Below are positions 22,733-29,930 of a stretch of 30,456 nucleotides of DNA, piece after piece. The stretch spans positions 1-30,456 of the IMG/VR virus record IMGVR_UViG_3300006086_000508; one strand, 5' to 3'. Numbering within the stretch: the stretch's first letter is position 1; each line of letters starts with the position of its first letter. Made by a program: the position numbers and the translations under genes. Origin of the DNA: a virus. The notes under the pieces are model-generated. The model made no database searches and was not told where the DNA came from. It saw only the letters and a list, made by a program, of their open reading frames with translations.

Positions 22733-24757
22733 CTACGGCCAGCACTCGTTTTCATTGGTATCAAGAATGTCTATCAACCGCTCCGCCTGATACTTCAAAA
22801 GGCCATGTCCCCTGAAAGAGATCGCAGCCCCACTTAATAGCCGCTCAATTTCTTCATCACTGCCTTCAAATCCCCTGGCTTTCAGCTCCACCTCTAACCT
22901 GCGGCGCTTCGGCCCCGTACAGTTATTGACAGAACTCCAAGGGGCGGCGTTGCCGCCATGAAAACCAGCCTCCGCTGGCGCTTCGGCCTGTTTGGCTATT
23001 TTTTCCCACTTAACCAGGCGGGTGAGCACTTCGGAATTTGCAAATCTAGGTGAGTAAATCCCCTGCACGCGCTGTACGTCTTCACCGTATTCATTACCCA
23101 TTTCGGTAATTTCATAACAAAGGCGGATCATCAGATCTTCGCGCGCAACCAACGGACCTCCCTGCGCCATTGTGTAGGACGCCCAGCAACTGGCCACTGA
23201 CGCAGAGGCCAGCACCGCATCCATCTGCGGGTTATCCAACTGCGCATCACCCAGACGGCGCAGTTCACGCCAGACTGTGACCGGCGCGCCGCCTATCTGC
23301 TGGAACTGACGGATACGCCAACGGGACGCCCATGCAGAAACAGCCTTCGCCATTTCACGCATGTTCTCGCCGGTTTCATCGTCTTTCTCACCTTCCAGCG
23401 CAAAGCCGTCGATATTTTTTGAAATGTATTTCGCTATGTAGCCCGTTGCGCTGCCCTTCTCAGGATCGATAGGCTCAGCATGAAAGCGGGCCTTCCGTGA
23501 AGCATCAGAGTTCATTTCGTGCGCGTCTTCTTCCCGTGCATAGCGGGCCATGATATCGCCCACACGCTCGATGTTTTCAGGCAGCATAAACAGCAACATA
23601 TGCCAGTGCGGCGTTCCGTCGTGATGAGGCTCAACCACACGAAAACCAAAAACATGAATATCCTTACGGGAAAGCGCGGCGCGTATTTTTGACCAGACCT
23701 TGCAAAGATACCGCTGCGTATCTTTGGGACTGGAGCCGTTCCATTGCGAGACAAAACCGCCCTTGCTGTATGCGGCGTGGAACTTTGAAGGCGCGGTCAG
23801 GGTATAGAACATACCCACGCATCCCGTTTCGTCAGCTACGTCTTCAAAGCCGCGCATTCTGGTCATTAGCTCACGGCGGCGGATCGCCGGATTGGCCACG
23901 CTGCGGTTAACCATTTCATCCATCGCAATCCGGTCACCATCCTGATTAATCAGGTCGAATCGCTTCAACGCCTCACGGTTTCGCCTCTTCTGCTCTACCC
24001 ATTCGGCCAGCGTTCCGCGTGAGACATAAGGCGAGGCTGATTTCTGTACCTGCCCTACCGCTATAGCCATGTGCTCACGCTGCAGATCGCGCATCTGCTT
24101 TAATCGCCCACGCCACCATTCAGGCGCTGTCATGCGCAAAATGCCCGACTGCGCCTTACGCAACGACAACTCACCTTTACTGGAACCGTATTCCGCCCAG
24201 TAAGGTGGCTGCGTGCCTGTCAGCGCAGCCAGCTCAGCCACATAGCGATATGCAACGCGGGTTACAGTCACTTCATCCGATTCCTGCGGCAGTGAAACTT
24301 TGCTGACAAAATCGGCCATGCTTAGCGAAAGGAAGGAAGCGATTTTATAGGACAGATCGCGCAGCTCCTGCCGGTCTAACGTTGGCAGGCGATCAAGCTG
24401 TTTGATGAAAGGCAGTTCATGCTGTGCCGCATCGTTAATGCGGTAGCGGCTGCGGACAAGCTGCAGGCGTGGTAATACATTCTGGCCAACTGTCTGGCGA
24501 AGAAATGCATTAGCCCGGCGACGGCCATTTTGTGCAGAAAATATTTTGGTGTAACGGTCAGCAAAATAACCGGCAAGGTAATCCGGAATTTCGTGTAAGA
24601 AAGGGCTGCGCCAGTCATGGTCTTCGGGATTAAGATTCCATAACCGACGCTCTGAAAGAGACATGCCAGCAGGCGCAGACATGCCAAAAAACTCACGCCG
24701 CTGACGATCTACGGCGTGGTATTCACCCTGCAACAAATCAGGCTGCATTTCAGACAT
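22733..24757 (-). CDS. A: Rolling-circle replication endonuclease (gpA)
   Basis: 674 residues, P2 gpA (Phage_GPA) family of HUH nucleases. Motif 1 is FYTLTAPSKFH (about 317-327). Motif 2, the metal site, is His384-Trp-His386 in GTPHWHMLLF. Motif 3 is Tyr440-x3-Tyr444 in ATGYIAKYISKN; the paired tyrosines act alternately to cut and rejoin the strand, at nearly the P2 positions (Y450/Y454). It nicks the phage origin, which in P2 lies within the gene itself, and starts rolling-circle replication. The start is the ATG at 24757, overlapping the upstream gene by 8 nt, with AGG before it. Confidence 0.95.
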   Translation of the reverse strand: MSEMQPDLLQGEYHAVDRQRREFFGMSAPAGMSLSERRLWNLNPEDHDWRSPFLHEIPDYLAGYFADRYTKIFSAQNGRRRANAFLRQTVGQNVLPRLQLVRSRYRINDAAQHELPFIKQLDRLPTLDRQELRDLSYKIASFLSLSMADFVSKVSLPQESDEVTVTRVAYRYVAELAALTGTQPPYWAEYGSSKGELSLRKAQSGILRMTAPEWWRGRLKQMRDLQREHMAIAVGQVQKSASPYVSRGTLAEWVEQKRRNREALKRFDLINQDGDRIAMDEMVNRSVANPAIRRRELMTRMRGFEDVADETGCVGMFYTLTAPSKFHAAYSKGGFVSQWNGSSPKDTQRYLCKVWSKIRAALSRKDIHVFGFRVVEPHHDGTPHWHMLLFMLPENIERVGDIMARYAREEDAHEMNSDASRKARFHAEPIDPEKGSATGYIAKYISKNIDGFALEGEKDDETGENMREMAKAVSAWASRWRIRQFQQIGGAPVTVWRELRRLGDAQLDNPQMDAVLASASVASCWASYTMAQGGPLVAREDLMIRLCYEITEMGNEYGEDVQRVQGIYSPRFANSEVLTRLVKWEKIAKQAEAPAEAGFHGGNAAPWSSVNNCTGPKRRRLEVELKARGFEGSDEEIERLLSGAAISFRGHGLLKYQAERLIDILDTNENECWP

Positions 24758-25109
24758 GGGCAACCTGCTGCGCACTCAGCTTTTCAAACGCGACATGAGT
24801 CAGTTCCGTAAGACGTCGCGTTTCGCTGACGAACGCGGCGAACGTATCCATATCACCCTGACGCACCAGCCGCCCGGTGACGTCCGAAATGAGATCGCGC
24901 AGCAGCAAAATCTTACTACTGTAAATAGCCATGGTCTGCGGCACCTGCTCCCGCACACCCTCGACGTCCAACCATCCCAATCTTTCCAGCGCAACAAGCG
25001 CGTCTTCGCCTGGCTGCTTATTTCTGATTGCACGGATAAAATAAACATCATCAATCTTTACTCTCACAGCGCTGCGCTCTCTGCTTTTGAGAGGTGGCTT
25101 AATGCTCAT
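24750..25109 (-). CDS. Early phage protein, possibly DUF5347-like
   Basis: 119 residues: AVRVKIDDVYFIRAIRNKQPGEDALVALERLGWLD-type N-terminal block (around residues 14-50) and a helical C-terminus (LLLRDLISDVTGRLVRQ, FAAFVSETRRLTELTHVAFE). Small proteins with this layout precede gene A in P2-like phages; I think it belongs to DUF5347, but I am not sure. No enzymatic motif is visible. The start overlaps the stop of the DUF3850 gene by 11 nt and the end overlaps gene A, so it is part of one translationally linked early operon. Confidence 0.6.
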   Translation of the reverse strand: MSIKPPLKSRERSAVRVKIDDVYFIRAIRNKQPGEDALVALERLGWLDVEGVREQVPQTMAIYSSKILLLRDLISDVTGRLVRQGDMDTFAAFVSETRRLTELTHVAFEKLSAQQVAHV

Positions 25110-25401
25110 AGCTCACCCCGAAATACATATAACTGCGCGCATCTGCTGGACTGACAGGCTTGATTGACAAAACAGCATATTCATAGGCATTTGGTATTAC
25201 GACGTCTGCAGGCAGGACGTGAGTTACAACCGCCGCCCACTCCCGCCCGGTATACTGATCGTTAACGCACTCCAACAGCGCCAGAACATCCCCGGCCTTA
25301 AAATCGCGGTCATTTTTCCGCAGTTCAGCTTTTTTACTTCCATCAAGCACCGAATTTAAATGCTCAGGAGCTATTTTGAGGTGATGCTCTCTTATTGCCA
25401 T
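25099..25401 (-). CDS. DUF3850 (ASCH/PUA-like) protein
   Basis: 100 residues beginning with HHLKIAPEHLNSVLDGSKKAELRKNDRDF, the signature of DUF3850, then GDVLALLECVNDQYTGREWA and a beta-rich end (VVTHVLP, YAVLSIKPV). The fold is related to ASCH/PUA domains, which bind RNA or modified nucleosides; no specific role is established for phage members that I can rely on. It is encoded in the early operon and overlaps both neighbours by about 10 nt. Confidence 0.85.
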   Translation of the reverse strand: MAIREHHLKIAPEHLNSVLDGSKKAELRKNDRDFKAGDVLALLECVNDQYTGREWAAVVTHVLPADVVIPNAYEYAVLSIKPVSPADARSYMYFGVSYEH

Positions 25402-25631
25402 AACGCACCGCCTTTGCCGTCAATGACTTCGGCTTCCTGCCGGATCAGTTCAACAATCTCAACAGCAGATAGCCCTTTATTGGCTGCGTGCGTGGCAAGA
25501 CGATCAAGGCGGCCAGAAAGCTTAGTTGCCATATCTTTGCCACCCTCAATACGCGCCTGTTTGCACAGTTCCTGTACCAGTTCATTGCTGCCGGCCGTTT
25601 CTTTTTTTAAATCCTGACGGGTCATTCTCAT
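25392..25631 (-). CDS. Small early protein, DUF2732-like
   Basis: 79 residues, all-helical in appearance: LVQELCKQARIEGGKDMATK, LSGRLDRLATHAANKGLSAVE, VELIRQEAEVIDGKGGA. I recall DUF2732 proteins of P2-like phages with this arrangement ('A...EE......S.RL..LA.....GLSG.EA.ELLR.EA'). The function is unknown. The ATG at 25631 has GGAG 8 nt upstream. It overlaps the start of the DUF3850 gene by 10 nt. Confidence 0.6.
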   Translation of the reverse strand: MRMTRQDLKKETAGSNELVQELCKQARIEGGKDMATKLSGRLDRLATHAANKGLSAVEIVELIRQEAEVIDGKGGALWQ

Positions 25632-25704
25632 GGCGATTTCTCCATTTAAGGGCGCACGAATCCCCGGCTATCCGATGGAAAGCCAAAAATCGTGCGGCAA
25701 GTTA

Positions 25705-26133
25705 TTAGCGGTTAAACAGCGAATTAAGGATCGAGGAACGGAAAGGCTTCACATACATCTGCGACTGGTTAGGTGATGACAGCGAATGTAATTCGTAAGA
25801 TGCGCTCCACCATGAACGGATAAGCGCCACAACGGGCGATACTCCAAGGAAGCCCGCGGCAAAGTAAATCCCGCGGATTGCGCTCAGTGCTTCAGTCTGC
25901 TGCGCATGGGTTTCCGCCTCGCGAAATGCACGACACCAGAAAGCAGAACTTACGAGCAGCCACTGTATTTTGTCGTCCAGGTGGATCGTGTCATTGAAGA
26001 CGAAAGACCTTAGTGCAACAGTGCTGCCTTCGGCGTCGCATTTGCTGATGAAGAACTCTGCATAATCCGGGTTAACGCCCCAGTCGCGGAAATCTTCAAG
26101 CAGCCCTTTTTTTTCAACGGTGATGATATTCAT
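25705..26133 (-). CDS. Early phage protein of unknown function
   Basis: 142 residues that I do not recognise. Features visible: an acidic N-terminal half (LLEDFRDWGVNPDYAEFFIS, CDAEGSTVALRSF, IHLDDKIQWLLVSSAFWCRA) and a more hydrophobic stretch (IYFAAGFLGVSPVVALIRSW, about residues 90-110) that is too broken by polar residues to be a clear membrane segment. A GAGGA ribosome binding site precedes the ATG. It lies 9 nt after the preceding gene; a 73-nt gap separates it from the next. Confidence 0.6.
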   Translation of the reverse strand: MNIITVEKKGLLEDFRDWGVNPDYAEFFISKCDAEGSTVALRSFVFNDTIHLDDKIQWLLVSSAFWCRAFREAETHAQQTEALSAIRGIYFAAGFLGVSPVVALIRSWWSASYELHSLSSPNQSQMYVKPFRSSILNSLFNR

Positions 26134-26142
26134 AACATTTCC

Positions 26143-26535
26143 TCAGTGGGCGTGATTGTCAGCGGGTTTACGCAGCTGCTGCCGCGCCTTTATCAGCTCA
26201 TGTACTGGTGTTCCCGGTACAGTGGGTACTGCTCGCGCTGCGTTCAGCGCGCTCGGTGATGGTTTCTTTTCCTGTTGAAACGCCAGCGGCCCCAGCCCCT
26301 TGAACATTTCAACCATGCATTTCAGACGCTGCAGGCCGCGCTTAATCTGGTGTAACTCGTGGTCAGTGAACTGGCCCCACGAATAACGACAGTGACGCGC
26401 CTTTAAACCTGCGGCGTGCAGAATAATTCCGCGCTGATGTTCACTAAGCCGCTCCCAGATGCTGTATGCCTGTGTGCTATGGCCAGAAACCATCTGGCGC
26501 AGCACCCCCAGCCATTTTTCATCGTTTGCATTCAT
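26143..26535 (-). CDS. Early phage protein of unknown function
   Basis: 130 residues from the chosen start (MNANDEKWLGVLRQMVSGHS). The middle is rich in basic and aromatic residues (LHAAGLKARHCRYSWGQF, HQIKRGLQRLKCMVEMFKGL), suggesting a small nucleic-acid-associated helical protein, but I recognise no family. The start is decided by TGAGG lying 6 nt before the ATG at 26535; ATGs further up lie in the overlapping small gene. It overlaps that gene by 17 nt. Confidence 0.6.
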   Translation of the reverse strand: MNANDEKWLGVLRQMVSGHSTQAYSIWERLSEHQRGIILHAAGLKARHCRYSWGQFTDHELHQIKRGLQRLKCMVEMFKGLGPLAFQQEKKPSPSALNAARAVPTVPGTPVHELIKARQQLRKPADNHAH

Positions 26536-26671
26536 GCTTTGCCTCATGATTTTTACGGGTAAAAGCAGGATTCCAGCGCTGCCCGTTTGGCAGCTGGATG
26601 GTGCCGTGGCCATACGCAGGCAGCTGCTTCGATGGCGACTGGCGCTTTAGCAGATTCACGAATACGAACAT
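26519..26671 (-). CDS. 50-aa early protein, possibly Fil-like
   Basis: A short gene encoding 50 residues: MFVFVNLLKRQSPSKQLPAY, then GHGTIQLPNGQRWNP and a basic end rich in H and K. The ribosome binding site is excellent (TGAGGTGAAC before ATG) and the start lies 7 nt after the CII-like stop, so it is very likely translated. The layout 'LL..QSP...Y.HG.I...NG.RW.P' recalls the small P2-like Fil (DUF2724) proteins, which affect host cell division when overproduced; I hold this only loosely. Confidence 0.6.
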   Translation of the reverse strand: MFVFVNLLKRQSPSKQLPAYGHGTIQLPNGQRWNPAFTRKNHEAKHECKR

Positions 26672-26678
26672 GTTCACC

Positions 26679-27185
26679 TCACGCAACAATGCCAGGCATT
26701 GAGGCGCTTACCACATCAACGGCAGCAGCCAACACCGGCACGGTTTGAAAACGACTTTCAACGGAATAGACGAGTAAAGACAGGCTGCGGATAGCATCAC
26801 TGGCTCTGTTAAGAATCTGATTGCGGCGTGCAACGGTCATCTTTTCCGTTGAAACCGCTTCCCCAGCGATTACCCCGACACTGGCCACAGCAGTTAATGC
26901 GCAAAACTGCATGTTTTCAGGTCTGGCGTTGTTGACCGGTACAGAAGGCTGACAATTAATCTGCCGTAGAAAACCGTCCAGAATGGTTGGGTCTTCAGTG
27001 AGATCGATGATCGCCAGCAGTTCAGGTAATGTCAGTTGGTGCGATTGGTCCGGGTTCAGCTTGTTGCGCAGTGTTGCCGGTTGCATACCAACTTTTTTAG
27101 CCAGGTCTGTGATGTTATGTGCCAGCGAAAACTGGCGGCAGGCATCATCAAGGTAGTTTCGTACTGAAACTTTATAATCGTACAT
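26679..27185 (-). CDS. cII: CII-like phage regulatory protein
   Basis: 168 residues of the phage regulatory CII (CP76) family found in 186 and relatives. The N-terminal half holds the helix-turn-helix (ACRQFSLAHNITDLAKKVGM, 'QPATLRNKLNPDQSHQLTLPELLAI'). The C-terminal half is helical and hydrophobic (CALTAVASVGVIAGEAVSTE), likely for oligomers. In 186, CII activates the establishment promoter for the CI repressor. The gene is second in the early operon after Cox; AAGG serves as ribosome binding site inside a palindrome directly before the ATG. Confidence 0.88.
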   Translation of the reverse strand: MYDYKVSVRNYLDDACRQFSLAHNITDLAKKVGMQPATLRNKLNPDQSHQLTLPELLAIIDLTEDPTILDGFLRQINCQPSVPVNNARPENMQFCALTAVASVGVIAGEAVSTEKMTVARRNQILNRASDAIRSLSLLVYSVESRFQTVPVLAAAVDVVSASMPGIVA

Positions 27186-27186
27186 G

Positions 27187-27203
27187 ATTCGTACCTTACG
27201 AAT
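27187..27203. promoter_or_regulatory. Palindrome covering the cII ribosome binding site
   Basis: ATTCGTA (27187-27193) and TACGAAT (27197-27203) form a perfect 17-bp palindrome with a 3-bp centre. It starts 2 nt upstream of the cII ATG and contains its AAGG ribosome binding site. The half-site resembles that of the palindrome in front of cI (AATTCGA), so it may be a second operator, or an RNA hairpin hiding the ribosome site. Confidence 0.5.
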
Positions 27204-27215
27204 TGATAGCCTGAA

Positions 27216-27437
27216 TTACGCGTGAAGCGAAATGCGGCATTCGCTTAACGCTTCAACAGTAAGGGCAGCCATGTTTACTTCGACTCGTGCACGCGGCTTA
27301 TCACCTTTTCCGCGAATAGGTAAGCGGCCATCGCGAACCATGTCACGGGCAGTACCCATAGCGATGCCTGTTAGGCGGCAGTACTCTTCAAGGGGCAGAT
27401 AGGGCGTAGGGATGGTGATTGTAATGTTAGGACGCAT
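27216..27437 (-). CDS. cox: Cox-like excisionase/repressor
   Basis: 73 residues from the ATG at 27437, which has AGGAG 8 nt upstream; the open frame extends 12 codons further. The core TPYLPLEEYCRLTGIAMGTA and 'RDMVRDGRLPIRGKGDKPRARVEVNM' has the winged-helix pattern of P2/HP1 Cox proteins ('Y.EFA...G...G.VR.MI..GKLP'). Cox directs excision by integrase and represses the lysogeny promoter. It is the first gene of the early leftward operon and faces away from cI. Confidence 0.82.
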   Translation of the reverse strand: MRPNITITIPTPYLPLEEYCRLTGIAMGTARDMVRDGRLPIRGKGDKPRARVEVNMAALTVEALSECRISLHA

Positions 27438-27545
27438 AGGGCAAACTCCTGATTCGTTTGAATGCAGCAACATTCAACAATATTCACGTTTATCGAACTT
27501 ACAACACGGAGACTAATTCGACTTAATCGAATTTGCAACCAATAA
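27438..27545. promoter_or_regulatory. Lysis-lysogeny switch region
   Basis: The divergent cI (+) and cox (-) genes leave 108 nt that must hold both promoters and operators. A perfect palindrome AATTCGA-CTTAA-TCGAATT spans 27515-27533. Related half-sites occur nearby (ATTCGTTTGAAT around 27453-27464 and TATCGAA around 27491). On the minus strand TTGTAA and TATTGT are spaced 16 nt apart and could be the early promoter. No clear ribosome binding site precedes the cI ATG. Confidence 0.6.
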
Positions 27546-28133
27546 ATGCGAGATACTGGAAAATTCACCCTACCAACTGATAGCGCATTGGTCTTAGATC
27601 GTGTTTGTGAGGCTTACGGCTTCAGCACATCCCTGCAGCTGGCAGATCATTTAGAAATGGCTGCAAGTAGCATGTCAGCCAGAAGAAAGCGCGGCACTTT
27701 CCCGGCGGATATTGTTGTGCAGTGCGTACTGGAAACCGGTGTTAGCTTGGAGTGGCTAACAACCGGTTCAGGCAAAAAGTTTGAAGATGATTCGTTAGAT
27801 ATACTAAAACTACCGCGCAAAAAACTTATTGAAGGGAAGCTGTTCGATTCTGGATTTGTAATGCTTGATAAAGCCTTCTTTCGCGAAGGTGCACCATTAC
27901 CTACAGATGCCTTTTGCCTTTTAGACGAGAACGCCCAGTACGTTATTGATAGAAAATTCTCTGAAATATTCGATGGGGAATGGCTGGTCAATATCGAAGG
28001 TAAAGTGAGCGTCAGAACTTTAGGCCGCATACCCATCAGGAAAATCAGAGTTAGCGGAATTGGCATGGCATTTGATTGCAATATTGATGATATAGAAGTG
28101 CTGGGACGCATAGCGTTAAAGATTTCTAACTAG
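27546..28133 (+). CDS. cI: CI-type phage repressor
   Basis: 195 residues. The N-terminal domain (about 10-70) has the Phage_CI_repr helix-turn-helix: VLDRVCEAYGFSTSLQLADHL, 'MAASSMSARRKRGTFPADIVVQC', GVSLEWLTTGSG. The C-terminal domain (about 95-195) is beta-rich with the layout of 186 CI (FREGAPLPTDAFCLLDE, 'DGEWLVNIEGKVSVRTLGRIP'). I see no Ser-Lys peptidase pair of LexA-type repressors, so self-cleavage on DNA damage is unlikely and induction should need an antirepressor. The ATG has no visible ribosome binding site, suggesting weak or leaderless translation. Confidence 0.9.
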   Translation: MRDTGKFTLPTDSALVLDRVCEAYGFSTSLQLADHLEMAASSMSARRKRGTFPADIVVQCVLETGVSLEWLTTGSGKKFEDDSLDILKLPRKKLIEGKLFDSGFVMLDKAFFREGAPLPTDAFCLLDENAQYVIDRKFSEIFDGEWLVNIEGKVSVRTLGRIPIRKIRVSGIGMAFDCNIDDIEVLGRIALKISN

Positions 28134-28149
28134 CGAAGGAATGATTGAC

Positions 28150-28701
28150 ATGATTAATTTTAAGACTGCAACACAGCAGCAGCTGAAAGAAGAATATAAA
28201 AGACTTGCCGAAGTTGTTAAGAACTTTTCGTTTGGCACAAAAAAGGAATTTTACCATCTACCTAATATCATTGGTGACAATGAGCAACCTCTGGCTGTTG
28301 CAAGCGGCATGATGGACGGTAATACATGGCTTATCACATTAACTAACCAACGTGTAATATTTCTAGATAAAGGAATGCTGTTTGGTGTGAAACAGGTTGA
28401 TATTAACCTGAAAGATATTGTAAGCGTTGGCGGACAAACGGGAATGATTTTGGGTTCAATCACAATTTCGACTAGCGGCCAGAATTACACTATTAAGGAC
28501 GTTGCTAAACAAAGCGTCATTCCTTTTACTAACTTAGTTAATTCCACACGCAATAACTTAAACACCCCAGCCGAAAAAATCACATCGTCGAATGATAACG
28601 ATATTGTTGCACAGCTCGAACGACTGGCATCGTTAAAAGAAAAAGGCATTCTTACTGAAGAAGAATTCTCGCAACAGAAACAAAGAATCCTCAATTCATA
28701 A
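28150..28701 (+). CDS. PH-domain (YokE-like) and SHOCT-domain protein
   Basis: 183 residues from the ATG at 28150, 9 nt after AAGGA; an ATG at 28141 touches that site and is less likely. Residues about 40-135 form a bacterial PH (YokE/bPH_8) domain: NTWLITLTNQRVIFLDKGML, 'GVKQVDINLKDIVSVGGQTG', ITISTSGQNYTIKDV. The C-terminal ~30 residues are a SHOCT motif (IVAQLERLASLKEKGILTEEEF-type helix pair). No enzyme motif is visible. It lies between cI and int on the same strand with tiny gaps and so should be expressed in the lysogen. Its role is unknown; exclusion of other phages or lysogenic conversion are possibilities. Confidence 0.82.
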   Translation: MINFKTATQQQLKEEYKRLAEVVKNFSFGTKKEFYHLPNIIGDNEQPLAVASGMMDGNTWLITLTNQRVIFLDKGMLFGVKQVDINLKDIVSVGGQTGMILGSITISTSGQNYTIKDVAKQSVIPFTNLVNSTRNNLNTPAEKITSSNDNDIVAQLERLASLKEKGILTEEEFSQQKQRILNS

Positions 28702-28703
28702 TT

Positions 28704-29801
28704 ATGTCTATTCGCAAGCAAACTGATGGCAAATGGTTACTGGATTTCTACCCGGAAGGCAAACCGAAAGGAAAACCCAGTAAGCGAATCCGTAAGACCT
28801 TTTCCACAAAAGGCGAGGCCATTGCATATGAAAATTATGTAATGGAGACATTAGTTGAGAAACCTTGGTTAGATGGCAAAGAGGATCGCCGCAAATTATC
28901 AGAGCTTGCACAGCAATGGTTCGATGAACACGGCATCACCCTGGACGACGGCACAAAACGCCTTAAGGCGATGAAGTTTGCCTGTGAGAGCATGGGCAAC
29001 CCGCTTGCCCATGAGTTCAGCGCAACCATGTTCTCTGTATATCGTAAAAAAAGACTGTCAGGCGAAATAGCTAGGACTGCGCGAGTGCAAAAGGTTTCGC
29101 CACGAACCATGAATTTAGAGTTGGCTTACTTCCGGGCGGTCTTCAACGAACTAAAGCGGCTGGGCCATTGGAAGAAAGATAACCCTCTTGAAAACTTGCG
29201 CCCGTTCAAATCTGAAGAAGCAGAACTTGCTTACCTTGAGGCAGAGGAAATAAAGCGACTTCTTGATGAATGTAAAAATAGCCGTAATCCGCATGTTTAC
29301 CATGTAGCACATCTATGCTTAGTAACAGGTGCAAGATGGGATGAAGCAGAATCACTGACTACTAAACAGATCAAAAGCCTTAGAGTAAGTTTCATAAAGA
29401 CAAAAGGTAATAGGAATCGGACCGTACCTATCAGTCAGGCCGTTTATGACAGCATTCCGAAACCCGAAAAAGCCGGGCGTTATTTTGACACCTGTTATTC
29501 TGCTTTTCGCAGTGCTGTTAAAAGAGCTGATTTAGATTTACCAGATGGGCAACTTTCCCACGTATTACGCCATACTTTTGCATCACATTTTATGATGAAC
29601 GGTGGCAATATTTTGGTGCTTCAACGTATTTTAGGCCACACGGACATTAAAATGACAATGCGTTATGCACACTTCGCTCCAAGTCATTTGCAGGAGGCAA
29701 TCACATTTAACCCTATGGCTAAAATTGCCCCCTTTTCGTCCCCCCAGAACGCAAATATTCAACATTATCCCACAACATTCAAATCAGATTCTGAAGAATA
29801 A
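28704..29801 (+). CDS. int: Tyrosine integrase
   Basis: 365 residues with a complete tyrosine recombinase set: Arg211 (VTGARWDEAESL), Lys234 (IKTKGNRNRT), His286-x2-Arg289 (SHVLRHTFASHF), His312 (LGHTDIKMTM) and the nucleophile Tyr321 (MRYAHFAPSH). Residues 1-60 form the arm-binding domain (RKQTDGKWLLDFYPEGKPKG) and 65-165 the core-binding domain, as in P2/186/HP1 integrases. It inserts the phage at the tRNA-Ile2 gene; the attachment core lies 38 nt downstream. Only 2 nt separate it from the preceding stop, and its ribosome site is weak, so it is probably made by coupling from the lysogeny operon. Confidence 0.96.
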   Translation: MSIRKQTDGKWLLDFYPEGKPKGKPSKRIRKTFSTKGEAIAYENYVMETLVEKPWLDGKEDRRKLSELAQQWFDEHGITLDDGTKRLKAMKFACESMGNPLAHEFSATMFSVYRKKRLSGEIARTARVQKVSPRTMNLELAYFRAVFNELKRLGHWKKDNPLENLRPFKSEEAELAYLEAEEIKRLLDECKNSRNPHVYHVAHLCLVTGARWDEAESLTTKQIKSLRVSFIKTKGNRNRTVPISQAVYDSIPKPEKAGRYFDTCYSAFRSAVKRADLDLPDGQLSHVLRHTFASHFMMNGGNILVLQRILGHTDIKMTMRYAHFAPSHLQEAITFNPMAKIAPFSSPQNANIQHYPTTFKSDSEE

Positions 29802-29802
29802 T

Positions 29803-29821
29803 CAGTAAGTTACTGTTTTAT
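29803..29821 (+). terminator. Short hairpin after integrase
   Basis: CAGTA (29803-29807) and TACTG (29811-29815) with a 3-nt loop, then TTTTAT. A small but well-placed candidate terminator for the lysogeny operon, directly after the int stop. Confidence 0.4.
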
Positions 29822-29838
29822 AAAGAGTGAGCACCGTT

Positions 29839-29883
29839 CTCATAATCGCTTGGTCGCTGGTTCAAACCCAGCAGGGGCCACCA
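29839..29883 (+). repeat. Prophage attachment site: displaced 3' half of tRNA-Ile2(CAU)
   Basis: The 45 bases from CTCATAATCGCTTGGTCG to GGGGCCACCA match the anticodon arm, T arm and acceptor 3' end of tRNA-Ile2(CAU) (ileX/ileY in E. coli). The 5' half of the tRNA is absent: upstream sequence is integrase and its terminator. So this is not a working tRNA but the att core on the host side. Phage 186 uses the same type of target. The reconstituted intact tRNA gene should lie at the other prophage end, left of the window. Confidence 0.9.
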
Positions 29884-29891
29884 AATAAAAC

Positions 29892-29930
29892 AAGGAGTTA
29901 GATGAGAAATCGTCTGACTCCTTTTTCTTT
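29892..29930 (+). terminator. tRNA-operon terminator of the host
   Basis: Arms AAGGAGTTAGA (29892-29902) and TCTGACTCCTT (29913-29923) pair along their length with one G-T pair, 10-nt loop, then TTTTTCTTT. It lies 8 nt after the tRNA CCA end and is the original terminator of the tRNA transcript, now separated from the tRNA by the prophage. Confidence 0.88.

Noticed and set aside
29839-29883. A tRNA gene.
   Set aside because: Only the 3' half (from the anticodon arm) is present; the 5' half is missing, so it cannot be a functional tRNA.
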